Counted from the stretch's first letter, positions 43,975 to 53,742 are shown. The stretch: DNA of 64,000 nucleotides from Thermoprotei archaeon (GCA_003649205.1 QMRC01000004.1:1-64000); one strand, 5' to 3'. Numbers and translations are program-made. Notes: a model not told the origin generated them from the letters alone.

Positions 43975-45712
43975 TAGGGTTAAGAGGTATGGGCAAGCTG
44001 TAACGGCACTAATACTTATGATAGCTTTCATCGTGTCTATAGTGGCTTTGACAACCTACATGCTAACGTACATGAGGACTATACAGGGAGCTATTGAGGC
44101 TAGAGGTCAGGAGCAAATACTTGAGCAACAGGAAAAGCTAATTGTGAATGTGACTGCTGATGGTGTTATGGAGTTGTACACAAATTCAACACCTATACAC
44201 CTAGTCAGGATCTGGATTAAGAACAAGGATACAGGTGAAGTTAAGTCCTACACCTTAACTGTCGATAGCGACTTAACAGCTCTCTTCGACGAGGTGCTAG
44301 ATGAAGTAACGGTTAAGGCTGGAAGCGCATCCATAACCATAACATCAGGTAGCTGTGAAGAACTTAAGAAGTATGCACTACTCACGTTAGGTATCGTACT
44401 CGAGTTACACTTCAAGACGGATCTAGTGGGTAAGGTACAGGTAGCTTTTGAATCCTATAGAAAGTTCTATGGTTGGTACGATCTAGAGTACAGACCACTG
44501 ACTGGAGAGTACATGTTAACTACAACACCTGGTCTCGCAGGTAGTATACTTAGCATAACATTTAGCGACATAGTAGTACCCAAAGATCTGGACAAGTACT
44601 TTGAGATGTTAGATGAGAATGACGATCCAGAAGGTGGTCGGAAAGCATTTGAGGAGAGCGGTATTGAGGGTTGTGAGGGTTATGTTCTGGAGCAACAAGC
44701 ACTACTAGATGACCCTGGTACTGGAAAGTACTATCAAATTGAGGTCTACAGAGAGCATCAATATGCAGTTCCCTACTCAGTGCTAGCTATAGGTAATGAC
44801 TTGAGGTATGGTGGAAAGGTGATTGTGTTAGGTATTGGAACTGGACCATCCTCGTCCGGCCCAGCGCATATAACCAATGTTAAGGTATATGTAGTAGCAC
44901 CAGATGGAGCGCAGTACCTTTACACGCTTGAAACTGGTGAGAAGATCGTAATTCGTGGATTTAGAGGCACAATCAAGGTATTTCCATCAATGAATTACGA
45001 AGTTGATAAAGAGGGTAAGAACATAACGGCAGTATGCGCAATGTTCTTTTACAAATACTACAGAGATGAGAGCACTACCTATGACGAAGCGGCAATATGC
45101 ATCACAGGTAGAGCTAAGGTAATCGAGGTGTACAAGCATGTGTACAAGGAGTACACAGGTTATAGAAACTACATGTTTGTAGGTGACTTCGACGGTAATG
45201 GTCTCAATGAGATAGTCTTCAATACAATACATATCTGGTATGGTGGGAAGAGCACAAAGGGTAATGATTGGGATGCAAACATTCACAGAGACGAGAAGTC
45301 CGTAACTGAGTTGAAGTTGGTGCTGAAGGACTATGGCGGTAAACCGTACATTACAGGCGCTAAGTTCATTACCGTGTACATAAAGTTCTACTTCCTCGAT
45401 AATGCAGGTGATGACTGGGATGAGCTAGATGCTAATGAGTGGATATTCTTCGTAGCACTCTACGAGGTGACGTCTGATGGGAAGTACGTTGAGTACATGA
45501 GGAAGGAGTGGAAGTATCAGCAACTAATGACACTTGAAGATACTTACCCACCAAGTATGTCATCGATAACCGAATCAGCATCATTCCCATGCGATCCAAA
45601 TAAGAAGTATGTCGTTGTTGTAGGTATTCAAGATCCATATGGTAATGATAGTTTAGGTGATGCTGACATAGTCATAGGTATAGAGTACCTAGGTATAACG
45701 TACTACGTCTAG
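43949..45712 (+). CDS. large prepilin-like surface protein with acidic calcium-binding-type loop
   Basis: ATG 43949 lies 5 bases after GAGGTGGG. The N-terminus (KRYGQAVTALILMIAFIVSIVALTTYML) is prepilin-like, but the protein has 587 residues, several times the usual pilin size. Around residue 415 is VGDFDGNGLNEIVF, a DxDxNG-type loop as in FG-GAP or dockerin-like calcium sites, and acidic clusters recur (LDNAGDDWDELDANE). It may form the pilus tip or an adhesin. Confidence 0.65.
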   Translation: MSTRLRSCSRVKRYGQAVTALILMIAFIVSIVALTTYMLTYMRTIQGAIEARGQEQILEQQEKLIVNVTADGVMELYTNSTPIHLVRIWIKNKDTGEVKSYTLTVDSDLTALFDEVLDEVTVKAGSASITITSGSCEELKKYALLTLGIVLELHFKTDLVGKVQVAFESYRKFYGWYDLEYRPLTGEYMLTTTPGLAGSILSITFSDIVVPKDLDKYFEMLDENDDPEGGRKAFEESGIEGCEGYVLEQQALLDDPGTGKYYQIEVYREHQYAVPYSVLAIGNDLRYGGKVIVLGIGTGPSSSGPAHITNVKVYVVAPDGAQYLYTLETGEKIVIRGFRGTIKVFPSMNYEVDKEGKNITAVCAMFFYKYYRDESTTYDEAAICITGRAKVIEVYKHVYKEYTGYRNYMFVGDFDGNGLNEIVFNTIHIWYGGKSTKGNDWDANIHRDEKSVTELKLVLKDYGGKPYITGAKFITVYIKFYFLDNAGDDWDELDANEWIFFVALYEVTSDGKYVEYMRKEWKYQQLMTLEDTYPPSMSSITESASFPCDPNKKYVVVVGIQDPYGNDSLGDADIVIGIEYLGITYYV

Positions 45713-45733
45713 AGCAGCATCTCGGTGATGTGG

Positions 45734-47410
45734 ATGAGAGGGGTTGATAGCTCGAGAATAGCTAAATTGCTACTCATACTACTTCTACTCACGTTAACAA
45801 CATCGTTAACACCGGTACTACCACAGGAACGTAAGGAAGTAGCAAAACCTGAGAGTGAATGGAGTTGGAGGTCTGTAATCTACAACATAAACGGTACGTA
45901 TGTGGAGATCAGCCTAAAACTACCATATTACCTACACTACGGCTGTACTTACAAAGTACCTGTAAGGTTGAGAATACTTAAGATTCCTAAGCACGTAGCT
46001 GAGGTAAAGATACTAGGTATTGTACTCTGGATAAGTGAGCTAAGAATCGAGTATCCACTAAAGGAGCCAATAACAGCTAGTGAAGCTGGTAGTGAATACG
46101 AGTTCACAATAGACCTACCCATAATGTACCTAGTACTGAGTTACCCACCTGGAACAGTAGTCTTCGAGAAACTCTACGTAGTACCTCTCTTCGAGCTCAA
46201 GCTAGAGGAAGGTACGGAGGTTACTGAGCAAGAGATATCCGTTGAGCCGAAGTACATAAACATTGCGATAGCTACCCTACCAGCGAACCTAGTTGTTAAT
46301 GCATCAACGAAATTTATCTACTTAAGTGAGGAGAGGAAGTACTACTGCTACGTAACCCTAAACATATCGAATGTCAATGCTAGAGAACGCTTCGATAATG
46401 TCAGGGTAGTTGTAAATGAGAAAGAAGGTAAGTACAAGCTAGATATAGCAGCTAGAGAGCTAGTACTTGGGTCACTAGACGTGAATGAAAGTAAGTCAAT
46501 AGCGTTTCTCATAAACCTAACATTGGTACCAAGTGATTACCTAGGGAAGGAGATCTACATAACGATAGATGTACAGGCAAGACACATGAGTGGTTACGTA
46601 ATGCACTACTACTTCGACTTACCTATCAAGATAAAGAAGAGACGTGAAGTAAGTGTTGCGCTACCTGCAACGAATCTCGTGCTAGGTATGCCGTATAGTG
46701 TAACGATATCGACAACACCACTAGAGAAAGGTGAGAGAGTACAGCTACAGATTAGGGAGAATGGTAAGGTAGTAGCATCGTACACCATCACGTCAACTAC
46801 ACAGGCAATTACCTACATCCCTAGAACTACAGGTGAAGTTAGACTAGACTTCGTACTATCTGAAACACCTGAGTACGCGAGTGCCCTGTGGACGACAAAG
46901 ATCTACGTAGCTGAGATACCACCTAAGGTAACTACGTACGTAGCGGTAAGCGATAACACTGTAACAGTACATGGATCAGCAACGCCGTACTACGGTGGTG
47001 GTTTCAGCGTGAAAGTAGTAGACAGCAGGACAGGTACAGTAGTCTACAGCAAGTTCATACCAGATACAGAGGTCCGTAAGGTAACTAAGACCATTGAGTT
47101 CGCTGAGAAGAAGTTCCTCTGCACCTCTGGATCATTTACACATACATTCACACTCAATAGAGGTACCTACATACTGGAGGTAACTCATAGAGGCGTTACA
47201 GCTAGATACACATTCACCGTAGTGAAAGCACGTGGACTACTACCGTTCAAGATACCAATTATTAGCGAACTAGGACCAGAGTATGAGCTACTGTTCCTAC
47301 TAGTAATTGCCATTACAGTAATACTGCTGATCTACGTACTAGTGGTGCTAAGAGCTAAAAAGAGAGGGAGACCTGGTACAGAGGCTGGGTATGGCGTAGC
47401 TACGCTCTAG
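45734..47410 (+). CDS. exported surface protein with C-terminal anchor, pilus operon
   Basis: The start is ATG 45734 after GGTGAT (GTG 45725 and ATG 45728 also in frame). The 558-residue product has a signal peptide (KLLLILLLLTLTTSLTPVLPQ), several beta-sandwich domains (the last two Ig-like), a C-terminal span (LLFLLVIAITVILLIYVLVVL) and a basic tail. It is the last gene of the operon and may tether the pilus to the cell surface. No family is named. Confidence 0.6.
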   Translation: MRGVDSSRIAKLLLILLLLTLTTSLTPVLPQERKEVAKPESEWSWRSVIYNINGTYVEISLKLPYYLHYGCTYKVPVRLRILKIPKHVAEVKILGIVLWISELRIEYPLKEPITASEAGSEYEFTIDLPIMYLVLSYPPGTVVFEKLYVVPLFELKLEEGTEVTEQEISVEPKYINIAIATLPANLVVNASTKFIYLSEERKYYCYVTLNISNVNARERFDNVRVVVNEKEGKYKLDIAARELVLGSLDVNESKSIAFLINLTLVPSDYLGKEIYITIDVQARHMSGYVMHYYFDLPIKIKKRREVSVALPATNLVLGMPYSVTISTTPLEKGERVQLQIRENGKVVASYTITSTTQAITYIPRTTGEVRLDFVLSETPEYASALWTTKIYVAEIPPKVTTYVAVSDNTVTVHGSATPYYGGGFSVKVVDSRTGTVVYSKFIPDTEVRKVTKTIEFAEKKFLCTSGSFTHTFTLNRGTYILEVTHRGVTARYTFTVVKARGLLPFKIPIISELGPEYELLFLLVIAITVILLIYVLVVLRAKKRGRPGTEAGYGVATL

Positions 47411-47417
47411 TATACAC

Positions 47418-48830
47418 CTACTCAATGAAGGGTTCTAATTTCGCTGGTACATACTTTATCAATGGTATTAGATCTCTTGGTATTGGCTTGTAACCCCATA
47501 GATCTAGTGCTTCCTTGAGTTCAGGTACCTGCTTAGCGTACTCCCTCAAGTCTATACCCTTTAGTATAGCCTCTAGTGCTGCTCTAGCGGCTACTGCACC
47601 TGCTCTCGTACCTCTTGGATGACCGTGAATTCCACCACCCATATTACACACTACGTCAGGTCCTAGCAGTAGTACGTTCCAGTGCAGATTACCTGGGTGT
47701 ATCCCACCTGATGCTACTGGCATGGTGCTCTTCAGGTGTAACCAAGGCTTTGTTAATGATAGGTTTATTCTCTGGATCTCGGTTATGACACCGTGCATCT
47801 TACCTGCTGCAGTGCCTGTATGTAGTTGGTCACCACCTGCTAACCTAACTAACTTAGCTATTACCATCATTGTTATTCCATGTTTTGGATTTCTCGTAAA
47901 TGCTGCGTGCCCTGCTCTATGACAGTGTATTACTACCTTTCCTCTAACTGATGGGTCTTCAGCTACCATTCTGAGCGTGTCTAGTCCAGCCCATATGAAG
48001 TCAATCATTATGCAGTTAGCTCCGTGCTGAATTGCCCTATCAGCTAGCTCAAGTATCTTGTCAGGTCTAGCTGTTACATTTATTGCATAGAGTACTCTCC
48101 TTCCTGTTTCCGACTTCACTCTATCAAGTGCCTCAGCTGCTAATGAAGCTCTCTCCTCAATTCTACTGTATGGTGGATTTACAAGTAGCTCATCGTCCTT
48201 CACGAAGTCAACTCCACCAATAGCTGCATTGTACACCACATCTATATGTTCCTTAGCTGGTAAGCCGTAGTCAGGTTTCACGATGGTACCTAAGTGTGGT
48301 CTCCTGCTCTTCTCAGTACCTACGAACTTCCTAACACCTTCAACACCAAATGCCGGTCCCTTGAACGACTTGACAAATTCCTTAGGTAAGTACACATCGA
48401 GTAGCCTTACGTTTGCTAGATCACCTATGCCGAAGAGATTTCCAGCTATGTGGACCATTAGCTGTGTTAGACCGAGGGTGTCTGGATCAAACGTATCTAC
48501 AGGCCAAGCTATGTCAACAATCCCTGCATTGAGGTCAGGTATCTTGAGTACGGTTATTACTTTAGCTGCGTACTTCTTTCTGACTTCAGGGGTTTCCTTC
48601 TCAACAGGTGTCCAAGTGCCTGTACTCTGCTCAGCCGCTATGTGCTCAGCTGCTAGGTCGAGAGCTATACCCTCTTTCGGCTCTACGTAGTACCTAGCAA
48701 TTACGTACTTATCTGGATCAACGAGTATTGTGCTTTCCCAAGTTTCTCTAAGTCTCATTTCATCGGTAAAGTACATCCACATTGCATGTTGGTCAAAGTG
48801 CTCGATTACTCCCTTCTTAGTGATGGTCAT
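47418..48830 (-). CDS. rbcL: form III RuBisCO large subunit
   Basis: A 470-residue protein with RuBisCO motifs: GTIVKP (Lys185), GGVDFVKDDE with the carbamylated Lys211, HRAGHAAF, loop 6 GTAAGKMHG, SGGIHPG and GGGIHGHPRG. In archaea form III fixes CO2 onto ribulose-1,5-bisphosphate derived from nucleotides. The residue two after Lys185 is Asp (KPDYG) where plant and form II enzymes have Lys. It lies 55 bases downstream of R15P isomerase, its pathway neighbour. GAGGGTC precedes the ATG. Confidence 0.93.
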   Translation of the reverse strand: MTITKKGVIEHFDQHAMWMYFTDEMRLRETWESTILVDPDKYVIARYYVEPKEGIALDLAAEHIAAEQSTGTWTPVEKETPEVRKKYAAKVITVLKIPDLNAGIVDIAWPVDTFDPDTLGLTQLMVHIAGNLFGIGDLANVRLLDVYLPKEFVKSFKGPAFGVEGVRKFVGTEKSRRPHLGTIVKPDYGLPAKEHIDVVYNAAIGGVDFVKDDELLVNPPYSRIEERASLAAEALDRVKSETGRRVLYAINVTARPDKILELADRAIQHGANCIMIDFIWAGLDTLRMVAEDPSVRGKVVIHCHRAGHAAFTRNPKHGITMMVIAKLVRLAGGDQLHTGTAAGKMHGVITEIQRINLSLTKPWLHLKSTMPVASGGIHPGNLHWNVLLLGPDVVCNMGGGIHGHPRGTRAGAVAARAALEAILKGIDLREYAKQVPELKEALDLWGYKPIPRDLIPLIKYVPAKLEPFIE

Positions 48831-48885
48831 ATGCTTGACCCTCAGTACCTAGTCTTACCTCTAAAAGACTCAAGAATTTTTCTCT

Positions 48886-49893
48886 CTATTCCCTATCGTC
48901 TTCTAGCTCCTTACTCAACTTCATTACCTTCTCCTGTATTGCCCAACCGTAGTGCTCTCTGAGAATTAGTATTGCTGCTTGTGGCGGTATTACTCCGTAC
49001 TCGGTGATTATTGCTGTTATGTATTCTGGTGGTGTGACGTCAAACGATGGATTTCTAACGGTAATCCTCGGGTTTCTCTTCAGGTAGTCTTCTGGTACTA
49101 CCTCTGTCGGGTCTCTCTCCTCGATGATAACTAGCTCACCTGTTACGGTTGCTGGGCTGAACTTATAGGTTTCTGCAGCTACGTAGAAGGGTACACCTGC
49201 TTCCTTAGCTGCTAGTGCTATCAGCGATGTACCTACCTTATTTATCACAGCTCCGTTAGCTGCTACAGTATCGGCACCTACAACAACTTTCGTTATCTTC
49301 TTCATGAAGTACCTAACAGCTGAGTCAGGTATCAGGTGAACTCTCAATCCAGCTTCTATCAACCACTGTGTTGTTATGTAGCCTTGAAACTTAGGTCTTG
49401 TCTCAGTTGCGTAGACTCCAATTCTCTTACCCTCTCTATGAGCTTGAACTATGACTGCAACAGCTGCTGCGGAGTTGCAATGTGTAAGCACTACATCACC
49501 ATCCTCAATCAACTTAGCACCTATCTCACCTATCTTCTTTGTTGCCTCTTCACTATACTTAATGAACTCGGTTGCTGCCTTGATAACCACATCAATTAGC
49601 TCGCTCGTGGATTTACCCTGTTCATATGCTGTCTTGAGTCTATACATGACGTAGGCTATTGCGTTTGGTAGTGAGACAGCTGTTGGTCTAGTACTGAGCA
49701 GTATGTTGCTGCAGTACTCCATGTACTTCATGAGCTCGTTCCTGTCACTGATACTGCACTTCTCAGCTGCGATCATGAGTGCTCTCGCAGCTGCTCTAGC
49801 AATTCTACCTGCACCACGTACTCTCATCGACCTTATGTCATCCGCTATCTTTAGAACCTCACTCGGTACCTCAAACCTTCTCTCAACACCCAT
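48886..49893 (-). CDS. ribose-1,5-bisphosphate isomerase
   Basis: A 335-residue member of the eIF2B-alpha/MtnA fold. It keeps the residues known to be catalytic in the Thermococcus enzyme: Cys139 in LTHCNSAA and Asp208 in VVGADTV, each offset by six from Cys133 and Asp202 there. The enzyme converts ribose-1,5-bisphosphate to ribulose-1,5-bisphosphate, the RuBisCO substrate. The start overlaps the upstream paralogue by 11 bases, and rbcL follows, giving a compact pathway operon. Confidence 0.9.
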   Translation of the reverse strand: MGVERRFEVPSEVLKIADDIRSMRVRGAGRIARAAARALMIAAEKCSISDRNELMKYMEYCSNILLSTRPTAVSLPNAIAYVMYRLKTAYEQGKSTSELIDVVIKAATEFIKYSEEATKKIGEIGAKLIEDGDVVLTHCNSAAAVAVIVQAHREGKRIGVYATETRPKFQGYITTQWLIEAGLRVHLIPDSAVRYFMKKITKVVVGADTVAANGAVINKVGTSLIALAAKEAGVPFYVAAETYKFSPATVTGELVIIEERDPTEVVPEDYLKRNPRITVRNPSFDVTPPEYITAIITEYGVIPPQAAILILREHYGWAIQEKVMKLSKELEDDRE

Positions 49894-50860
49894 ACTTCCT
49901 CAACTCCTCAAGCAATGTGAAGATCTCCTCAAATCTCCTAGGTGGCCAACCATATAGTTCACGAACAATGAATATTATGGCTTGTGGTGCAACTAGTCCT
50001 CTCTCGGTAATTATCGCGTCGATGTACTCCGGTGGTGTGACGTCGTACAGTGGTGCATGTACCTCAACCTTACCTGCCCACATACTCAACTTCTCAGGAG
50101 GTATGAATGACTCTGGTCTCTTCTCAGCAATTTTCACTAATTCACCAAATACAGTTTCTGGACTTATCTTCCAGGTAATAGCTGCTACGAAGACTCTAAC
50201 TCTTGCTTCGTGTGCAGCTAGCGCGATCTGTGAGGTACCTACCTTATTTATCACAGCACCATTAGCGGCAACGGCTTCACTACCAATAAGGACCTTATCT
50301 ACCTCCTTCATGAAGTACCTAGCCGCTGAGTCAACTATGAGCACGGTCTCGATACCTAGTGACGCTATGTCCTCAGCCATCTTATGACCTTCATTCCCTG
50401 GTCTAGACTCAGTGACTATGACTCTAATTCTCTTACCTTCAGACACTATGTACTTCATTGCCTCGAGGACAACCCTGCTGTATGAGTGAGTCATTATCGT
50501 ATCTCCATCCTCAACCCTCTTAGCCATGAATTGAGCTACTAAGGTATTCGCATTCTCTATGTTGTTGATGAGGTTCTGCACCGTACTCAGTATGGTATTC
50601 CTGACTTCACTTAACCCCCTACCCTCTCTGAGGGTAGTTAGCGTAGCTCTAACAACTTCCCTAATACCGTTTAGTAGTAGTGCTGATGTTGGTCTTGCCT
50701 CAATAGCTAACTTCGAGAATGTATAGAGTTCACGTACAAGATCCGTGATCTCTCTAGCCTTCATCGCAATTTCTCTAGTAACATTCATTACTGTGTGAAA
50801 CGCATCAGTAGCGCTGTAGATATTGAGCTTTAAGTCTTCGATAATCCTCCCGTACGACAT
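49883..50860 (-). CDS. eIF2B-like paralogue lacking the R15P isomerase catalytic residues
   Basis: A 325-residue paralogue of the next gene. At the catalytic positions it has Ser126 (MTHSYSRVV) in place of Cys and Glu195 (IGSEAVAANGA) in place of Asp, a pattern closer to eIF2B-alpha-type regulatory proteins (HSYSRVVL). It is therefore unlikely to be the isomerase and may be a nucleotide-sensing partner, or a translation-factor-like protein. It is the first gene of the RuBisCO operon; a TATA-like TTAAATAC lies at about 50885-50892. Confidence 0.8.
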   Translation of the reverse strand: MSYGRIIEDLKLNIYSATDAFHTVMNVTREIAMKAREITDLVRELYTFSKLAIEARPTSALLLNGIREVVRATLTTLREGRGLSEVRNTILSTVQNLINNIENANTLVAQFMAKRVEDGDTIMTHSYSRVVLEAMKYIVSEGKRIRVIVTESRPGNEGHKMAEDIASLGIETVLIVDSAARYFMKEVDKVLIGSEAVAANGAVINKVGTSQIALAAHEARVRVFVAAITWKISPETVFGELVKIAEKRPESFIPPEKLSMWAGKVEVHAPLYDVTPPEYIDAIITERGLVAPQAIIFIVRELYGWPPRRFEEIFTLLEELRKYGC

Positions 50861-50928
50861 AGGTCTCCACTATACATGGGTTGTATTTAAGTTTGGGTTC
50901 GTCGTATCTAATTATAAGGGTCTTACCC

Positions 50929-51651
50929 ATGAAGCGGATCAAGATAGTGCTCGAGAACCTACCTGAAAGTGATGATCTAATCTTCATAACTGGTTTTCAC
51001 GGTATAGGTTACGTTGGGTTTCTAGCAACTAGGTACTTAGTGACTACGCTTAAGGCTAAGAAAATAGGGTACGTTGAGACTAGTATAGAACCGCTCTTCA
51101 CTTCATCAACTCAAAGTGGTGGTGTGTATGTACCTTTCGAGATATATTGTTTTGAGAATATGGTGTTCTTCTGTGCTAATTATGGATTCACTAGTAGAGT
51201 TGAGTTGAGGGTTCTTGATTACATTGCTAAGTGGGTTTCATCAATGCCCTTTACCTGTGCTATAATGTTTGGTGGTTTAGATAGTCGATTGAGGAAGTCT
51301 CAAGATGTTGATCTTAGGTTAGCTGCGACAAGTGAATTCATTAGGAGATTTAGGGATTGGATTAGAGCACCACTTCTTGAGGAGGGTCTATGGATTGTGG
51401 GTCCACTTGCTCGTTTACTTGTTAGATTTGAGGAGTACTTGTTCCCTGCTGTAGCTATACTACCGTACGCAGAGATTATGAGACCGGATCCCTATGCAGC
51501 TTCAGTAGGTATAAGTTACCTGAAGGATATACTGAAGATAGAGGTCGATCTATCTAAGCTACTTGAGTCCGCTGAGGCTATTGAGCGTGAAATTGAGGAG
51601 CTTAAGAAGCGTTGGGAGAGATTGCAGACGGAGAAGATGACGTACATGTAG
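50929..51651 (+). CDS. PAC2 family protein (proteasome assembly chaperone-like)
   Basis: The start at ATG 50929 gives 240 residues; a longer frame from 50881 runs through the promoter. Motifs fit archaeal PAC2/PbaB-type proteins: FITGFHGIGYVGFLATRYL at the N-terminus, then a C-terminal helix pair (IEREIEELKKRWERLQ). These proteins assist proteasome assembly or ATP-independent degradation. It is divergent from the RuBisCO operon and ends one base before the stop of ArcTGT. Confidence 0.8.
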   Translation: MKRIKIVLENLPESDDLIFITGFHGIGYVGFLATRYLVTTLKAKKIGYVETSIEPLFTSSTQSGGVYVPFEIYCFENMVFFCANYGFTSRVELRVLDYIAKWVSSMPFTCAIMFGGLDSRLRKSQDVDLRLAATSEFIRRFRDWIRAPLLEEGLWIVGPLARLLVRFEEYLFPAVAILPYAEIMRPDPYAASVGISYLKDILKIEVDLSKLLESAEAIEREIEELKKRWERLQTEKMTYM

Positions 51652-53274
51652 CTATCTAGTGCTAGTGGAGATCTCCTTCAAATACTTCCTAACTCTCTCA
51701 GCAAGCAACCTAGGGTCTAGATCATGAACTTCGATATCCAACATACTAAGCTTCTTTGTTAGTGCATCACCTAAATACCTATGAGTTACCTTTCCAACAA
51801 CTAGTACCTTCCTATACCTCTGACAGAACTTACGTAGGTACCTAGCTAGTGTATCAATAGCTCTTTTGGTGTCAGGTGACACTATGGATACATAGCTCTC
51901 ATTTTGAGAGAGTGGATATACGTCATCTACCTCAAGCGGTATCGGTCCAAAGGGTGGGTAGAATACAAGTACATGTACTCTATTGAGAGCACCTACCCTA
52001 CTTAGTTCACTTAGTATCTTCCTAACTGAGGGATCTATGTGGAAGGGCTTCTTCTCTACGTCAGTTACTACGATGAGGACATCTCTAGCTGGTGGTTCGT
52101 AGAGGTTTAATACTCTATAGCGATGTCTCTCAACCTCTGGTCTAAAGTAGCTAGTTCCCTCGTAGAGAAAAATCCCTCTAATTTCCCCACCAGTTACTGG
52201 ATCTAATTCTTCAATGTACTTACGGTACTTACGCAACTTCTTCAACGCTCTATAGAGGCCGGGGTGTGACCTACATCGAACCTCTAGTAACTCCCACAAC
52301 CTACCCTCATATATTGCCTGCTTTATGCTATCTAGCTCGTACTTCAGTACGTAGAGATTGTGCTTTGCTAATTCTCTCTCCCTCTCATGTGAAGGTAGCT
52401 CCAGGAGGTCTTCTACTGTGTACTTCCTGCACACTGGACAATTACAGGGTAGTACCTTCAACTCACTTAACCTATACGTTCCATGAGGTGTCATGTACCT
52501 ACCATCACGTGCATAGAGTATGTAGGAAGCTGAGTCAAAGAGGTCGCAACCAAGAGCTACGGCTAGTGCTAACATGATTGGGTGCCCTGCACCGAAGAGG
52601 TGAACTGGTTTACTTAGAGGTACTTCGCTCTTGACAGTCACTATCATGTCGACAACCTTACTGAACTCGTACTCAGCTAGTAACCTTGTTGGACTACCTA
52701 CAGCATATATGTCGAAAGGTAGCTTACTCATCTTCCTAGCTGAGTACCTCAGTATATCTAGGTGAGTACCACCCTGTATGGGACCAACTAGTAGTGTGTC
52801 ACTACCAACACTACTCTTTACTGCTAGTGCTCTCATAGCTCTTCTAATTGTCTCCTCAACTTCTAACCAAACTGCTCTCCTACTGCTCTCTGGTCTCGTA
52901 GGTATATCGAGGATAACAGCTATGTCACTACCGATATCTAGCTGATACAGCAGTATCTGATCTGGTGAAACATCAATGTAACCGTACTCCATTAACTGAT
53001 ATGCACCTGAGTCAGTCATGATCACGACATCACTACTAGTACCGAGTATACTATCTAGCTTAAGCTCCTTACCTAGCTCACCGTACCTCCTCCATATGAT
53101 GTAGGCATTCGTTATTACGAACTTGAAACCAATTTCCTCAATTTCCTTAATGGAAATAGTTGATTTGAAGGGATTGACCACGGGTGCGAGTGCTGGAGTC
53201 TCCAGAGTACCCTTACGAGTTCTTAATCTACCTACTCTACCAGCTAAGTCCTTAGCTACTACCTCGAAGCTCAT
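51652..53274 (-). CDS. tgtA: archaeosine tRNA-guanine transglycosylase
   Basis: A 540-residue enzyme that exchanges guanine-15 of tRNA for preQ0. It has nucleophile Asp in MTDSGAYQL (residue about 93), the VGPIQGG motif, the second catalytic Asp region DSASYILYARDGRY, and a zinc site CNCPVC plus a later His. The C-terminal 180 residues carry Rossmann-like segments. A clear PUA domain is not obvious, so it may be encoded elsewhere, as in some crenarchaea. Six bases separate it from the SmAP3-like gene upstream. Confidence 0.92.
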   Translation of the reverse strand: MSFEVVAKDLAGRVGRLRTRKGTLETPALAPVVNPFKSTISIKEIEEIGFKFVITNAYIIWRRYGELGKELKLDSILGTSSDVVIMTDSGAYQLMEYGYIDVSPDQILLYQLDIGSDIAVILDIPTRPESSRRAVWLEVEETIRRAMRALAVKSSVGSDTLLVGPIQGGTHLDILRYSARKMSKLPFDIYAVGSPTRLLAEYEFSKVVDMIVTVKSEVPLSKPVHLFGAGHPIMLALAVALGCDLFDSASYILYARDGRYMTPHGTYRLSELKVLPCNCPVCRKYTVEDLLELPSHERERELAKHNLYVLKYELDSIKQAIYEGRLWELLEVRCRSHPGLYRALKKLRKYRKYIEELDPVTGGEIRGIFLYEGTSYFRPEVERHRYRVLNLYEPPARDVLIVVTDVEKKPFHIDPSVRKILSELSRVGALNRVHVLVFYPPFGPIPLEVDDVYPLSQNESYVSIVSPDTKRAIDTLARYLRKFCQRYRKVLVVGKVTHRYLGDALTKKLSMLDIEVHDLDPRLLAERVRKYLKEISTSTR

Positions 53275-53280
53275 GTAGCT

Positions 53281-53715
53281 TTACTTCGCTCTTCTCTCCC
53301 TCAAATATTCTTCAAATATCCTCCTCACTCTCTCAGCAACAGGACCTGTACCCTCAACACCCTTCTCAGTAACCTTTATCCTATCCATGATCACGATGAC
53401 TCTAGCATCCTCAATGTACTTAACCATCTGTGGGAAGTGCCTCTCCAGAATTGACGCTAGCTCTCTTAGGTCTATAATCTCCTCCTTCGTTGTTATCTCA
53501 ATAATTGCGTGACCATAGATGAAAACCCTCGTGTACTTCTCACCCTTATCATCAACAGCATCCGCTAGACATATGCTCTGTGAATTTGGGTCGTAACCAA
53601 ATAGCTTACCTTCGTACCTCTTACCAGCGCTGGTCACTACACTTACAGTCTTATCAAGTAGCGACATTATTTCCGACTGATACCTCCTAGCTGGTAGCAG
53701 TAATGAACCAGCCAC
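53281..53715 (-). CDS. Sm-like protein with C-terminal domain (SmAP3-like)
   Basis: A 144-residue protein. Residues about 15-80 form an Sm fold (VSVVTSAGKRYEGKLFGYDPNSQSICL, then VFIYGHAIIEI), followed by an alpha/beta domain of about 65 residues (LERHFPQMVKYIEDARVIVIMDRIKVTE), the layout of Pyrobaculum SmAP3. GTG 53715 lies at the transcription start predicted by TTTTA at about 53741, so it may be leaderless. Confidence 0.8.
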   Translation of the reverse strand: MAGSLLLPARRYQSEIMSLLDKTVSVVTSAGKRYEGKLFGYDPNSQSICLADAVDDKGEKYTRVFIYGHAIIEITTKEEIIDLRELASILERHFPQMVKYIEDARVIVIMDRIKVTEKGVEGTGPVAERVRRIFEEYLRERRAK

Positions 53716-53718
53716 TTC

Positions 53719-53742
53719 TACCCCCCTACTCTATTGGGGGTA
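53719..53742. promoter_or_regulatory. TACCCCCC-GGGGGTA inverted repeat between divergent genes
   Basis: TACCCCCC at 53719-53726 and GGGGGTA at 53736-53742 are separated by 9 bases, in the gap between the SmAP3-like gene and rpo8. The repeat overlaps the region between the minus-strand TATA-like TTTTA and the GTG start. The same arms, with a 3-base spacer, occur upstream of the SpeD gene at 55315. Confidence 0.5.
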
